Positions 35,243-43,201 of a stretch of 64,000 nt of DNA are shown here, one piece after another (within the stretch, counting starts at the first letter, position 1; every line of letters starts with the position of its first letter). The position numbers and the translations under genes are program-made. This stretch comes from CBDCFV01 sp965216425 (GTDB lineage Bacteria > Chloroflexota > Dehalococcoidia > Lucifugimonadales > UBA3495), in the NCBI GenBank assembly GCA_965216425.1, contig CBDCFV010000006.1, forward strand, positions 496,001 through 560,000. The letters run 5' to 3'. The notes under the pieces are model-generated. The model saw only the letters and a list, made by a program, of their open reading frames with translations, did no database searches and was not told where the DNA came from.

Positions 35243-35397
35243 CCTAGTATTACAACGACGGTTTATCTGACAGGGTGATTTTCGCGGCCGATTTGGACCT
35301 GACAACGTGATACGTTGAGCCTACCGCGATAGCACGCTGGCAGCCCAATACGAAGAGTAAGACATCATATTTGGCAATCCGTCGTTGTAATACTAGG
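35243..35397. mobile_element. 155-bp MITE with 19-bp perfect inverted ends
   Basis: CCTAGTATTACAACGACGG (35243-35261) and its exact complement (35379-35397) bound 155 bp without coding capacity. Reading CTAG as the duplicated target leaves ends TATTACAACGACGG. The IS701-type element at the right edge of the window ends CTAG-TACTACAACGACGG (63713-63730), so the MITE shares its terminus with one base changed. It is inserted into the IS701 remnant. Confidence 0.8.
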
Positions 35398-35517
35398 CAT
35401 CCCGATGCCAATGCTTGGTGCCTGACCGCCGCCAAGTAGGCGTGGGCCAGCATCGCCAGCGTGATGTGCCGGTACCAGCCATCCCACCTTCGCACTTCAT
35501 ACTGGTCCAGCCCCACC

Positions 35518-35540
35518 CCCGCCTTCGCGAGGGCGGGCTC
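35518..35540 (+). repeat. 23-bp hairpin insertion inside the IS701 remnant
   Basis: The unit starts CCCGCCTTCGC and ends GAGGGCGGGCTC. Removing exactly 23 bases restores AKGRVGLDQYEVR in one frame. It is the most divergent of the five units described in the findings. Confidence 0.6.
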
Positions 35541-35640
35541 CGTCCCTTGGCCTCCTCAAACCGCTCCTCAATATCCCACCTGACCCCGGCCACCCTCACC
35601 GAGTTCCTCCAAGAACCTTCCAGCTGGGCCTAATACTGTA

Positions 35641-35919
35641 GCCGCACCTTTACCGACTCGGTACTTTCATATGAGGACCGCAATTTGCTCCAGCTTTGTC
35701 CCGATAAAGACGGAACCGGCGAGCGGTATCTGGAACGATGTCATTCTCAAGCCAGCTTGACCATTCGGGCTATTGTCTGCCGCCGTAGCACCAAAATACC
35801 CTGAGGTTGCCGCAATGGAAGGGTGTGCAAGCCGGCGGGAATTATTCGGAATAGTTGAATATTGATGGAAGAGGTTCTTAGGGGCCCGGCACAACCTTGC
35901 GTGTTTCTTAAGCTTTCAT
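35641..35919. other. Intergenic region, nothing recognised
   Basis: No convincing gene or element end between the IS701 remnant and the palindrome at 35920. Confidence 0.3.
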
Positions 35920-35950
35920 CGTACAACCTTACCGCCAATAAGGTTGTACG
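35920..35950. repeat. Perfect palindrome upstream of the glycosyltransferase gene
   Basis: CGTACAACCTTA, loop CCGCCAA, TAAGGTTGTACG is a perfect 12-bp inverted repeat. There is no T-tract, so an operator or an RNA hairpin is more likely than a terminator. It lies about 120 bases before the proposed ATG at 36071. Confidence 0.5.
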
Positions 35951-36070
35951 CCGGATATCAGATGGGTGCTGCAGCCAAATCGTTCTCACCCGGGATAGTG
36001 CACCTTGACACCATGCGGATTCGGGGAGAGCATCTTATCGGTAATCGTTGCCGAGATTGGAAATCCTGTT

Positions 36071-39000
36071 ATGCCCTCTATAGCGGCAGTCGTCGCCACC
36101 CACAACAGACCTGAGCTCCTTGAGAAGAGGTCGTTGGCTTCCATCATTCTCCAGACCCGCCCTCCTGACTACCTAGTCGTGGTGGACGATTCGGACATGG
36201 AGACCAGGTCCGCCAACGCCGAGATAGTTGCCCGCTTGGTTCTTCCCCGCACCACGGCGTTTTACTTGGAGAACCGCCGCACTCCGGGTGCTTCCGGCGC
36301 TTGGAACACTGCCCTTTCACACCTTCAGGAGGTTGACCAGTCGGTATTCATCGCCGTTCTGGACGACGATGATGGATGGACGTCTACATACTTGGAGGAG
36401 TGTGAAAGGGCAGTGTTGGAGAGGGACCTGGACATGGTTGCATCAGGGCTTGTGTTCATCCGTTCGCAGGGCTCGGATGGCGACCTGCTGGACCCTCCTG
36501 GTAGCCTGAATGCGCGAGACCTGCTGGTACGTAATACTCACATCCAAGGCTCCAACTTGTTCGTGCGCCTCAGGAGACTGATGGAAGCCGGGGGATTCGA
36601 TGAGGCCCTCACCAGCACCACTGACCGCGACATCTGCATCCGGCTGGCAGACCTCGGCACGGTCAAATACGGCGCATTGAATGAGTACCTGGTCCATCAC
36701 TTCGCTGAAAATGACCGGCCCCGGCTGTCCAGGCCGGGAGGGGACGCAAAACGCTCTGGTCTGACCCATTTCTACCGCAAGTATCGGGGCCGGATGTCCG
36801 GGGAGCAAGATGCTGCTTTTCTCGAACGCAGCCGGAGGCTCTTTGACTGCGACCCAGCCGAGACGATACAGGTGCCTCCCCTTGCTTTACCGGTGTCCAG
36901 TGGGGATGCTGCCGATGGCCCTTTGGTTCTGGTAGTGGGATCAATTACATCTCCCGAAACCGGCCTCGTTGCGAGGCTCCTGGACTCATTGGTCGAGAAA
37001 ATCGCCAGCCGCGAGGAAGTCACGCTAAAGGTGGTCCTGCTAGAAAACGGCGGCCACGACCCCAAGTCCAGAGGTGAGTTGCGGAAGGCAGTTCGACGGG
37101 CCTCCCGGCAAGGCCTCGACGTTGTGGTCAAGACCCTGGAGCAGCAGGCCGCAGATGCTGCCGCCGGAGTCTTTTCCGCGACCCCTGAGCAACTATCCCA
37201 GCGGAAAAGCATAGCCATAGGCCGGACCATGCTGCAGCACTACCTGTTCACGGAGGCCAAACCACTCCAGGGAGCGGTGGTGTGGATTCTCGATGATGAC
37301 GTGGCGCTTGAGGGACTTGCCTATGGCTCCGACGGGTCGGTTCAGGTCCAGGACGTCGACTATGTGTCGACCATCGGGCGGTTGAAAGAGACAGGGGCAA
37401 GTGTCGTGTTGTGCGAAGTCACCGGTGACCCGCCTTTGCCTTCCCTAAGTTGCGTCCGGACCCAGTTGGTAGACCTGTACCACAACCTGCACCGGTTGGC
37501 CTCCCTGTCACCGGAATTCCCTTTTCCGGACCTTCGCGATGAGAACAGGCTGGCCAGGCTGGCTAACCCCGACTACTACTACGACCTCTCGAGCGGGGGT
37601 ACCTGCCACCTGGAGTTGTCCTTCTGGTTTGAGACGGAGGGAAAGAGCTTGACCGGAGGGGATGTCTTCCGGGAAATGGAAGGACGCCTCTCCGGAATCA
37701 TCAGTGGCATCCAGGTCTTCCGGCCCTTGGTGAGAAGCGAATCCGGAGATGCCAGCGCCACTCTTTCACCCTCGCTGAACCGGGGTCCCGCCACCCTGGT
37801 GTTCGACCTCCAGACGCTACGGGAGTTTCCCAATGCGGTCCCTTCCGTCAACGGCGCCGATATCCGCCGGAGCGACATGGTGTGGAGCCTCCTGAACCGG
37901 TTTACCGGAGGGCGCGAGGTAGTGCAGGCCTCGCTGCCGGTCCGCCAGGTGAGGCTGCCATCGTCGGGAGTCGAAGGTGATTTCACCACGGTGGAGCAGG
38001 ACATCCGAGGACATGCCTTCTACTCCTGTATGAGGGACTTGCTTGAGCAGAAAGTCGAACGGCTTCGAAGGAACGGGCAGGTCTCCCCGGGCCGAGACCT
38101 CCTGGAATTCAGCGACCACGAATTCGAGCACGCAGCCGCACTGTATCGGAAGTACCTGCGCCAGCGGTCCCTCGCTTTCGAGATAAGCTTCATCAGGATC
38201 ATGGGCCTGGTATCGGCCATAAGGCGATTCTGCCAGACAGACCGCTGTGGAGTTCTCAGGCCTTGGTGGCTTGAGTCGGCGGAATTTGAGGAAGCCGCAG
38301 CAAGTCTGAGGGGCTTCGTGGATGCCTTGGCGTTGACCTATACCGAGGCGCAACTGGATGCTTTCAAACGCCGCATGGGCGAATTCGATATCAAGTCCGT
38401 TGTGGGTTTCCTCAGGGAATTACCCGGGATCACCGACCGTCACCGTGCCAACACCCCCCTGCCTATGCGGAAACTCCAGGACAAGGCGGAAGCCTACGTC
38501 AGTGCCGAGTTCAGGACCGGGCCTCTGACTTGCCTTGGCATCGGAGAGGAGGGCGTTGTCCTCACCGACGGCAGTCTGGTTTACAAGTATTTTCACTACT
38601 GGAAAGCCCGGGACAGAGAGCGACAGGTCTCGTTCCTCCAGTCGCTGCAGGGCAGGCTCTCCGGATACCGGACGCTGCCCGAGATTCTGGAAGTGCGCCG
38701 GGACGGAGACCATGTGGTTGCCGTTTATCCTTACGAAGAGGGAACGAAATACGAAGGGGGACACCTGGAGGAGTTGCTGACCCTGCTCCGGGAGACACGC
38801 CAGGCAGGTATCACCTGCCGCAACATCCACCCGGATAATCTCGTGGTTACTCCCGGTGGTGTGAAGTTTATTGACTACGGCTCGGACATCGTCCCCATAA
38901 ACGACCACGAGTTCGAACAGATGTGTCGTAGGGCCTTTCTCACCTACCGGTTTCCTTTCCGTTCAGACCTGAAGCGCCTGATGACCAGGGTGCTGACGGA

Positions 39001-39181
39001 TGCCACCCTGCCGGAACTTGCAGGCCTTGACCGGTTCCTGGAGACCCTGGACCCGCGGGGGCTGGAGGAACTCTACCGCCGCCCTATGGCGGATCTGGTT
39101 GCGGCTCAGGGACCCAAGACCGTACTGGACTATGGTTGCGGAAACGGACACCCGCCGGGGAGTCCGGGTCATTGGGTATGA
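36071..39181 (+). CDS. Multidomain glycosyltransferase-kinase (N-terminal part of a split giant protein)
   Basis: About 1036 residues from ATG 36071. The first domain is a GT2-type glycosyltransferase: SIAAVVATHNRPELLEKRSL, LENRRTPGASGAWNTAL, VFIAVLDDDDGWTSTYLEE. A second GT-A-like domain around residues 270-600 has VVWILDDDVALEG and later HLELSFWFETEG. Near residue 835 a small protein-kinase-like domain begins: VLTDGSLVYKYFHYWKARD, TYRFPF, and NIHPDNLVV and VKFIDYGSDIVPI as the catalytic and DFG-equivalent loops, of the lipopolysaccharide-kinase type. At its end VLDYGCGNG opens a methyltransferase, but the frame is lost at about 39150 and stops at 39181. The rest is in the next entry. A longer TTG start at 36005 is possible. 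It likely decorates or terminates a surface glycan. Confidence 0.75.
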   Translation: MPSIAAVVATHNRPELLEKRSLASIILQTRPPDYLVVVDDSDMETRSANAEIVARLVLPRTTAFYLENRRTPGASGAWNTALSHLQEVDQSVFIAVLDDDDGWTSTYLEECERAVLERDLDMVASGLVFIRSQGSDGDLLDPPGSLNARDLLVRNTHIQGSNLFVRLRRLMEAGGFDEALTSTTDRDICIRLADLGTVKYGALNEYLVHHFAENDRPRLSRPGGDAKRSGLTHFYRKYRGRMSGEQDAAFLERSRRLFDCDPAETIQVPPLALPVSSGDAADGPLVLVVGSITSPETGLVARLLDSLVEKIASREEVTLKVVLLENGGHDPKSRGELRKAVRRASRQGLDVVVKTLEQQAADAAAGVFSATPEQLSQRKSIAIGRTMLQHYLFTEAKPLQGAVVWILDDDVALEGLAYGSDGSVQVQDVDYVSTIGRLKETGASVVLCEVTGDPPLPSLSCVRTQLVDLYHNLHRLASLSPEFPFPDLRDENRLARLANPDYYYDLSSGGTCHLELSFWFETEGKSLTGGDVFREMEGRLSGIISGIQVFRPLVRSESGDASATLSPSLNRGPATLVFDLQTLREFPNAVPSVNGADIRRSDMVWSLLNRFTGGREVVQASLPVRQVRLPSSGVEGDFTTVEQDIRGHAFYSCMRDLLEQKVERLRRNGQVSPGRDLLEFSDHEFEHAAALYRKYLRQRSLAFEISFIRIMGLVSAIRRFCQTDRCGVLRPWWLESAEFEEAAASLRGFVDALALTYTEAQLDAFKRRMGEFDIKSVVGFLRELPGITDRHRANTPLPMRKLQDKAEAYVSAEFRTGPLTCLGIGEEGVVLTDGSLVYKYFHYWKARDRERQVSFLQSLQGRLSGYRTLPEILEVRRDGDHVVAVYPYEEGTKYEGGHLEELLTLLRETRQAGITCRNIHPDNLVVTPGGVKFIDYGSDIVPINDHEFEQMCRRAFLTYRFPFRSDLKRLMTRVLTDATLPELAGLDRFLETLDPRGLEELYRRPMADLVAAQGPKTVLDYGCGNGHPPGSPGHWV

Positions 39182-41243
39182 ACCCGACCCGGCCAGCATC
39201 GCCCGGTGCTTGCAATACGGCAGCCAAGCCGCATACGGAGGACGGAAGCTGCTCGAAACCCTCAGGTCGGAAAACACCCGGTTCGACACCGTAGTTTGCG
39301 GCAGGGTGTTGTGCACGATTGCTGACGACTCGGAATTCAAGAACGTCCTGGCGGACCTGCGCCGGCTGGTTGCAGATTCGGGGACGGTCCTGGTGGCGGT
39401 CTGCAACCCGTTCCACTTGGCGACGGTATCGACCGAACTGGGGGAGAAACACCTGCCCGACGGGTACAAGTATGAGGAAACGTTTGTCTACGACAAGACC
39501 GTTACCGTCAATGGCAACCGACGCAGCGAGGTGCACCGGAGTTTCTCGACCTACCAGCGGGCGTTTTCCGATGCCGGCTTCCGCACAGCGGGCGTTACCG
39601 AATTCGACGGACTGGATACCAGAGCGCTCCTGCCCGCCTCCGACCACCTGGTTTTCCGGCTTACACCGGTACCAACCGACGGCCTGCGGGTCTCCCTCCT
39701 GATCAAGACATGCCTGATGGAATGGCGCACGATCGAACGCCTGATACGGCATCAAGTGGGTCAGCTGGAAACCCCGGTGCGGTTCGTGGAGAAGGTGGTC
39801 GTGGTAGACACCTTCGAGGGGCCATTTGCCCGCCAGTATGACCAACCCGACCCGGAGGCCCACCGGGCGGCGATGGAGCGTCTGCTGTTTGATGGTGTGG
39901 TGGACCGGGTGGTCTATGCCTCCACGGACCCCGAAACGGTCCGTGCCGCTTACTGGAAGTGGTTCGGAGAGGAGTCGGTGGAGACACATTCGGGCAATGG
40001 TCAGCAACTTTTTGCCACCCTCTTCGGTTTCGACTCATGTTCAGGTGACTATGTGCTGCAGGTGGACAGCGACCTGCTGATAGCCCGGCACGACAGTGCC
40101 CACGACTACTTGAGGGAGATGGCGGACGTCCTTCTACGCGACCGTAAGGCGCTGTTCGTGACCATGAGCATCTGCCGGCCCGAGCCTGTGCCCTATACCC
40201 ACGAGGGGCCCAACGGCGATTGGCGGGTCGAAGTACGAGGCTGCCTTTTCGACCGGGAGAGGCTCCGGTCGGTGTTGCCTGTGCCCAACGGGCTGGAACA
40301 GGGCAGGTTCACCTTGTCCTGGCACAGGGCATTTGACCGGTTTATCGCGTCATCGGACTATCGTTCGTACCGGGGAGGCAATCCCGCGACGGCATTCATC
40401 CACGTCCCGAATGACCGGAAGACCTGCAACGAAGGATGGCTGGACGTCATCGGTTCCGTTGAGCGCGGCCATGTACCTGCCGTTCAGATGGGCAGCGTGG
40501 AGCTCGTTGGCTCCGGAGCGGACTGGGCCGGCCCCAAGCGGCACGAATCCTTTATCTTTGTCATTTGCGGCCAAAACGTGGAGCCTGCAAGGTTCAGACG
40601 CTGTTTCGATTCCCTGGTTGCCCAGAAGGGTGTCGATTGGGGCGCGGTTGTGGTGGACGACGCTTCGACCAACGGGTTCGGTGACTATGCCCGTGTGCTG
40701 TTGGCGGACTACGCCCAGAGGGTCACCCTGGTGAGGAACGACTACAGGCGCGGTGGGCTGTACAACACCTGGAACGCTGTCGTCAATTTCTGCGCCGACC
40801 CGGAGTCGGTGATAATCACCCTGGACGCAGACGACGCCCTGATCGGGGAGCACGTTCTGGAGCGGGTCTGGGCCGAGTACCAGGACGGCGCCGATGTGAC
40901 GGTGGGGTCGATGCTGAGGCTCGACAAGGAAGCCTTCTATCCCCCGAATTTCGACAATCCCAGGTGGTGGGACAGCAACGTTTGGCAGCACCTGCGCACC
41001 TTCCGAAAACGGCTCTTTGACGCCATTGATGTCGCGGACCTGAAGGTCGACGGGGAATGGATCGACATCGCCGCCGACTGGGCGTTCATGGTTCCAATCG
41101 TCGAGATGGCCTCCAGCCCGAGGCACATCGAAGAACCTCTGTACCTGTACGAGCCCGCAGTGCCGAAGGACGAGGAAAGCCGGCTGAAGAGGGATGCGGT
41201 GATCGCCCGAATCCTTGACAAGAATAGATACGCCAGGATGTAG
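39150..41243 (+). CDS. Methyltransferase-glycosyltransferase (C-terminal part of the split giant protein)
   Basis: The frame continues the methyltransferase begun upstream: GVRVIGYEPDPASIARCLQY is the acidic SAM-ribose strand, FDTVVCGRVLCTIADD motif II, and VLVAVCNPFHLATVS motif III. Between GCGNG and this strand only 2-4 residues remain instead of about ten, so a deletion of roughly 20 bases explains both the shortened loop and the frameshift. Two more GT-A-like domains follow, one with GDYVLQVDSDLLIARHD and a last GT2 with AVVVDDASTNGFGDYAR, RGGLYNTWNAVVNF and VIITLDADDALIGEHVL. There is no good independent start codon at the beginning, so this half is probably untranslated unless the two parts are joined or the lesion is an assembly error. 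Confidence 0.7.
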   Translation, partial: TRRGVRVIGYEPDPASIARCLQYGSQAAYGGRKLLETLRSENTRFDTVVCGRVLCTIADDSEFKNVLADLRRLVADSGTVLVAVCNPFHLATVSTELGEKHLPDGYKYEETFVYDKTVTVNGNRRSEVHRSFSTYQRAFSDAGFRTAGVTEFDGLDTRALLPASDHLVFRLTPVPTDGLRVSLLIKTCLMEWRTIERLIRHQVGQLETPVRFVEKVVVVDTFEGPFARQYDQPDPEAHRAAMERLLFDGVVDRVVYASTDPETVRAAYWKWFGEESVETHSGNGQQLFATLFGFDSCSGDYVLQVDSDLLIARHDSAHDYLREMADVLLRDRKALFVTMSICRPEPVPYTHEGPNGDWRVEVRGCLFDRERLRSVLPVPNGLEQGRFTLSWHRAFDRFIASSDYRSYRGGNPATAFIHVPNDRKTCNEGWLDVIGSVERGHVPAVQMGSVELVGSGADWAGPKRHESFIFVICGQNVEPARFRRCFDSLVAQKGVDWGAVVVDDASTNGFGDYARVLLADYAQRVTLVRNDYRRGGLYNTWNAVVNFCADPESVIITLDADDALIGEHVLERVWAEYQDGADVTVGSMLRLDKEAFYPPNFDNPRWWDSNVWQHLRTFRKRLFDAIDVADLKVDGEWIDIAADWAFMVPIVEMASSPRHIEEPLYLYEPAVPKDEESRLKRDAVIARILDKNRYARM

Positions 41244-41278
41244 TAGCGCAGTCTCCGGTGGCTACGCCTCTCGGACAT

Positions 41279-41890
41279 CTACTTCAGGTCCTTGGCCCAG
41301 TCCCTGTTTTCCCTGTACCAGTTGACGGTGCGCCTGATTCCCTCCTCGATGCTCACCTCCGGGACCCATCCCAAAAGGCTCTGCGCACGTCCGATGTCCG
41401 CCCAAGCTACCATAGGGTCCGCTCCGTGGCGGTCGCTGTGTTGGACCTGCGCGGGCTGCCCGACAGCGTCCTCAAATGATAGGAATGAGGTCGTTTATCT
41501 CGACGGGCCTGTCGCTGCCCAGGTTCACTGTATCGAATCCACTGGGTGAAAGTGCCGAAACAGTTCCCCTGGCCACATCATCCACATAGGTGAAGTCCCG
41601 GCACTGGGTGCCGTCCCCGTACACGGTGACCGGCTCCCCTTCCGCTATGCCGCGAATGAACCCGAACACGCTCATGTCGGGCCGGCCAGCGGGTCCGTAG
41701 ACGGTGAAATACCGCAACGCGACGGCGTCCATGTCGTGCAGGTGGTGGTAGGAATACAGAAGGGACTCGGCTGCGCTCTTTGAGGAGGCGTAGGGGGACA
41801 AGGGAAGGTTGCTCGGGGCATCTTCCGATACCGGCCCGCCCACGTCCGGGCCGGTATCGGGACGGAACGCTGCCGGCAAACGCGATCCGA
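41279..41890 (-). pseudogene. NAD-dependent sugar epimerase, truncated and frameshifted
   Basis: The minus strand reads LSPYASSKSAAESLLYSYHH (the YxxxK catalytic pair of extended SDRs), ALRYFTVYGPAGRPDMSVFG, DFTYVDDVARGTVSAL and VNLGSDRPVEINDLIPII. After one extra T near 41477 it continues DAVGQPAQVQHSDRHGADPM and LLGWVPEVSIEEGIRRTVNW. This is the last two thirds of a UDP-glucuronate/GDP-sugar 4-epimerase type protein. The Rossmann N terminus is missing. It converges with the glycosyltransferase locus and fits a nucleotide-sugar supply role there before decay. Confidence 0.8.
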
Positions 41891-42070
41891 CACAGGAACC
41901 AGGGTGCTGTGCCAACACTGCGGGATCCACAACCACATATAATCCTCCTGGCCCACTGGGCGAAGGAAGCTATCAGACACTATACTTCGATCTGATGTGG
42001 AAGATATAGGAAGGAAGTTCATGACATGGTTGTGCCATCAGGGCCAAGGCCATGATATGAGGAGTGCGCA

Positions 42071-43063
42071 ATGGTCGGCAATTCACAGTGGACTCCTGAA
42101 CTGAGCCGGCGGTGGGACCAGGAAATAGTCCGTTATCCGGACCCGGCGGTGGAGGTCCTGGCTCCTCGCTTCCGCGCCTACCGAATCGGGAATGCAGCCG
42201 TAGATCGACTGTATACCGGAGCGCGTTGGGCCGAAGGCCCGGTATGGTTTGGCGACTTGAGGTCCCTGATTTTCAGCGATATACCCAACAACCGGATGCT
42301 GCGATATTGCGAGGTGACCGGAAAGGTGACGTTGTTTCGCCAGCCCTCCAACTACAGCAACGGCAATACCCGGGACCGGCAAGGACGGCTGATAACCTGC
42401 GAGCACCTGACCCGCCGGGTTACCCGCACCGAGCACGACGGCAGTCTTACCGTGTTAGTTGACCGTTTCGACGGCAAATCCCTCAATGCCCCAAACGATG
42501 TGGTTGTTCATTCCGACGGAGCCGTCTGGTTTACCGATCCTGGATATGGAATTTTAGTGTCATACGAGGGAGAGCGGGCGGAAGCCGAACTACCCACGCG
42601 GGTCTACCGGCTGGATACCGTAACCGGTGCAGTTACGGTGGTAGCCGACGATCTGGTCAAGCCCAACGGGCTGTGCTTTTCCCCGGACGAGTCGCGGCTG
42701 TACATTTCCGACAGCGGTATATCCCACGACCCGGATGGACCGGGTCACATCCGGGTCTTCGAGGTAATGGACGGCCGGAAGTTGCGTGGCGGCCAGGTTT
42801 TCGCCGATATGGCTCCCGGAGTTCCGGATGGCATTCGGACTGATCGCGACGGCAACCTGTGGTCCAGCGCAGGCTGGGGCGGGCCAGGGACGGACGGCGT
42901 GCACTGCATATCGCCTGACGGTGAATTGATCGGCCGGATTATCCTTCCGGAACCTTGCGCAAACCTGTGCTTCGGCGGCGTCAAAAAGAACCGCCTGTTC
43001 ATGACCTGCAGCCAGTCACTATATTCGCTATATGTAGAGGCGGTCGGGAACCAAAGCCCCTGA
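42071..43063 (+). CDS. SMP-30/gluconolactonase-family protein
   Basis: This 330-residue six-bladed beta-propeller protein is of the SMP-30/gluconolactonase/LRE family. The metal-site pattern is visible: GARWAEGPVWFGDLRSLIFS gives the first glutamate, SLNAPNDVVVHSDGAVWFTD the conserved asparagine and aspartate, KPNGLCFSPDESRLYISDSG another blade and GVPDGIRTDRDGNLW the last aspartate. The ATG at 42071 has an AGGAG ribosome site. The family hydrolyses sugar lactones such as gluconolactone, usually in the cytoplasm or periplasm; no signal peptide is seen. It stands alone. Confidence 0.9.
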   Translation: MVGNSQWTPELSRRWDQEIVRYPDPAVEVLAPRFRAYRIGNAAVDRLYTGARWAEGPVWFGDLRSLIFSDIPNNRMLRYCEVTGKVTLFRQPSNYSNGNTRDRQGRLITCEHLTRRVTRTEHDGSLTVLVDRFDGKSLNAPNDVVVHSDGAVWFTDPGYGILVSYEGERAEAELPTRVYRLDTVTGAVTVVADDLVKPNGLCFSPDESRLYISDSGISHDPDGPGHIRVFEVMDGRKLRGGQVFADMAPGVPDGIRTDRDGNLWSSAGWGGPGTDGVHCISPDGELIGRIILPEPCANLCFGGVKKNRLFMTCSQSLYSLYVEAVGNQSP

Positions 43064-43201
43064 ACCAAAGCCAGGCTGGGATGTACAATGCAGAGGTTAT
43101 GGCAAGGCTCGGCAAAGCTCTCCTGTGTGGGGCTTGCGACAAAAGAGTGTAGCCGTCAACGCATGGTCCTCAACCTCAAATGGTCGTAGCGAGAAGGACT
43201 T

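Larger units (their letters stand above)
34948..35640 (-). pseudogene. IS701-family transposase remnant
   Basis: Pieces in order on the minus strand: VRWDIEERFEEAKG, a 23-bp hairpin insertion, VGLDQYEVRRWDGWYRHITL, then AMLAHAYLAAVRHQAL, then a 155-bp MITE, and finally VTKVHRLLTRLVWT and SLWRRHHQAQARRCHYQRR at the C terminus. This is the second half of an IS701 (DDE_5-type) transposase, with the last catalytic glutamate in WxIEExFEEAKG. The N-terminal half is lost. Two later insertions sit inside the remnant, so it is an old copy. Confidence 0.75.
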
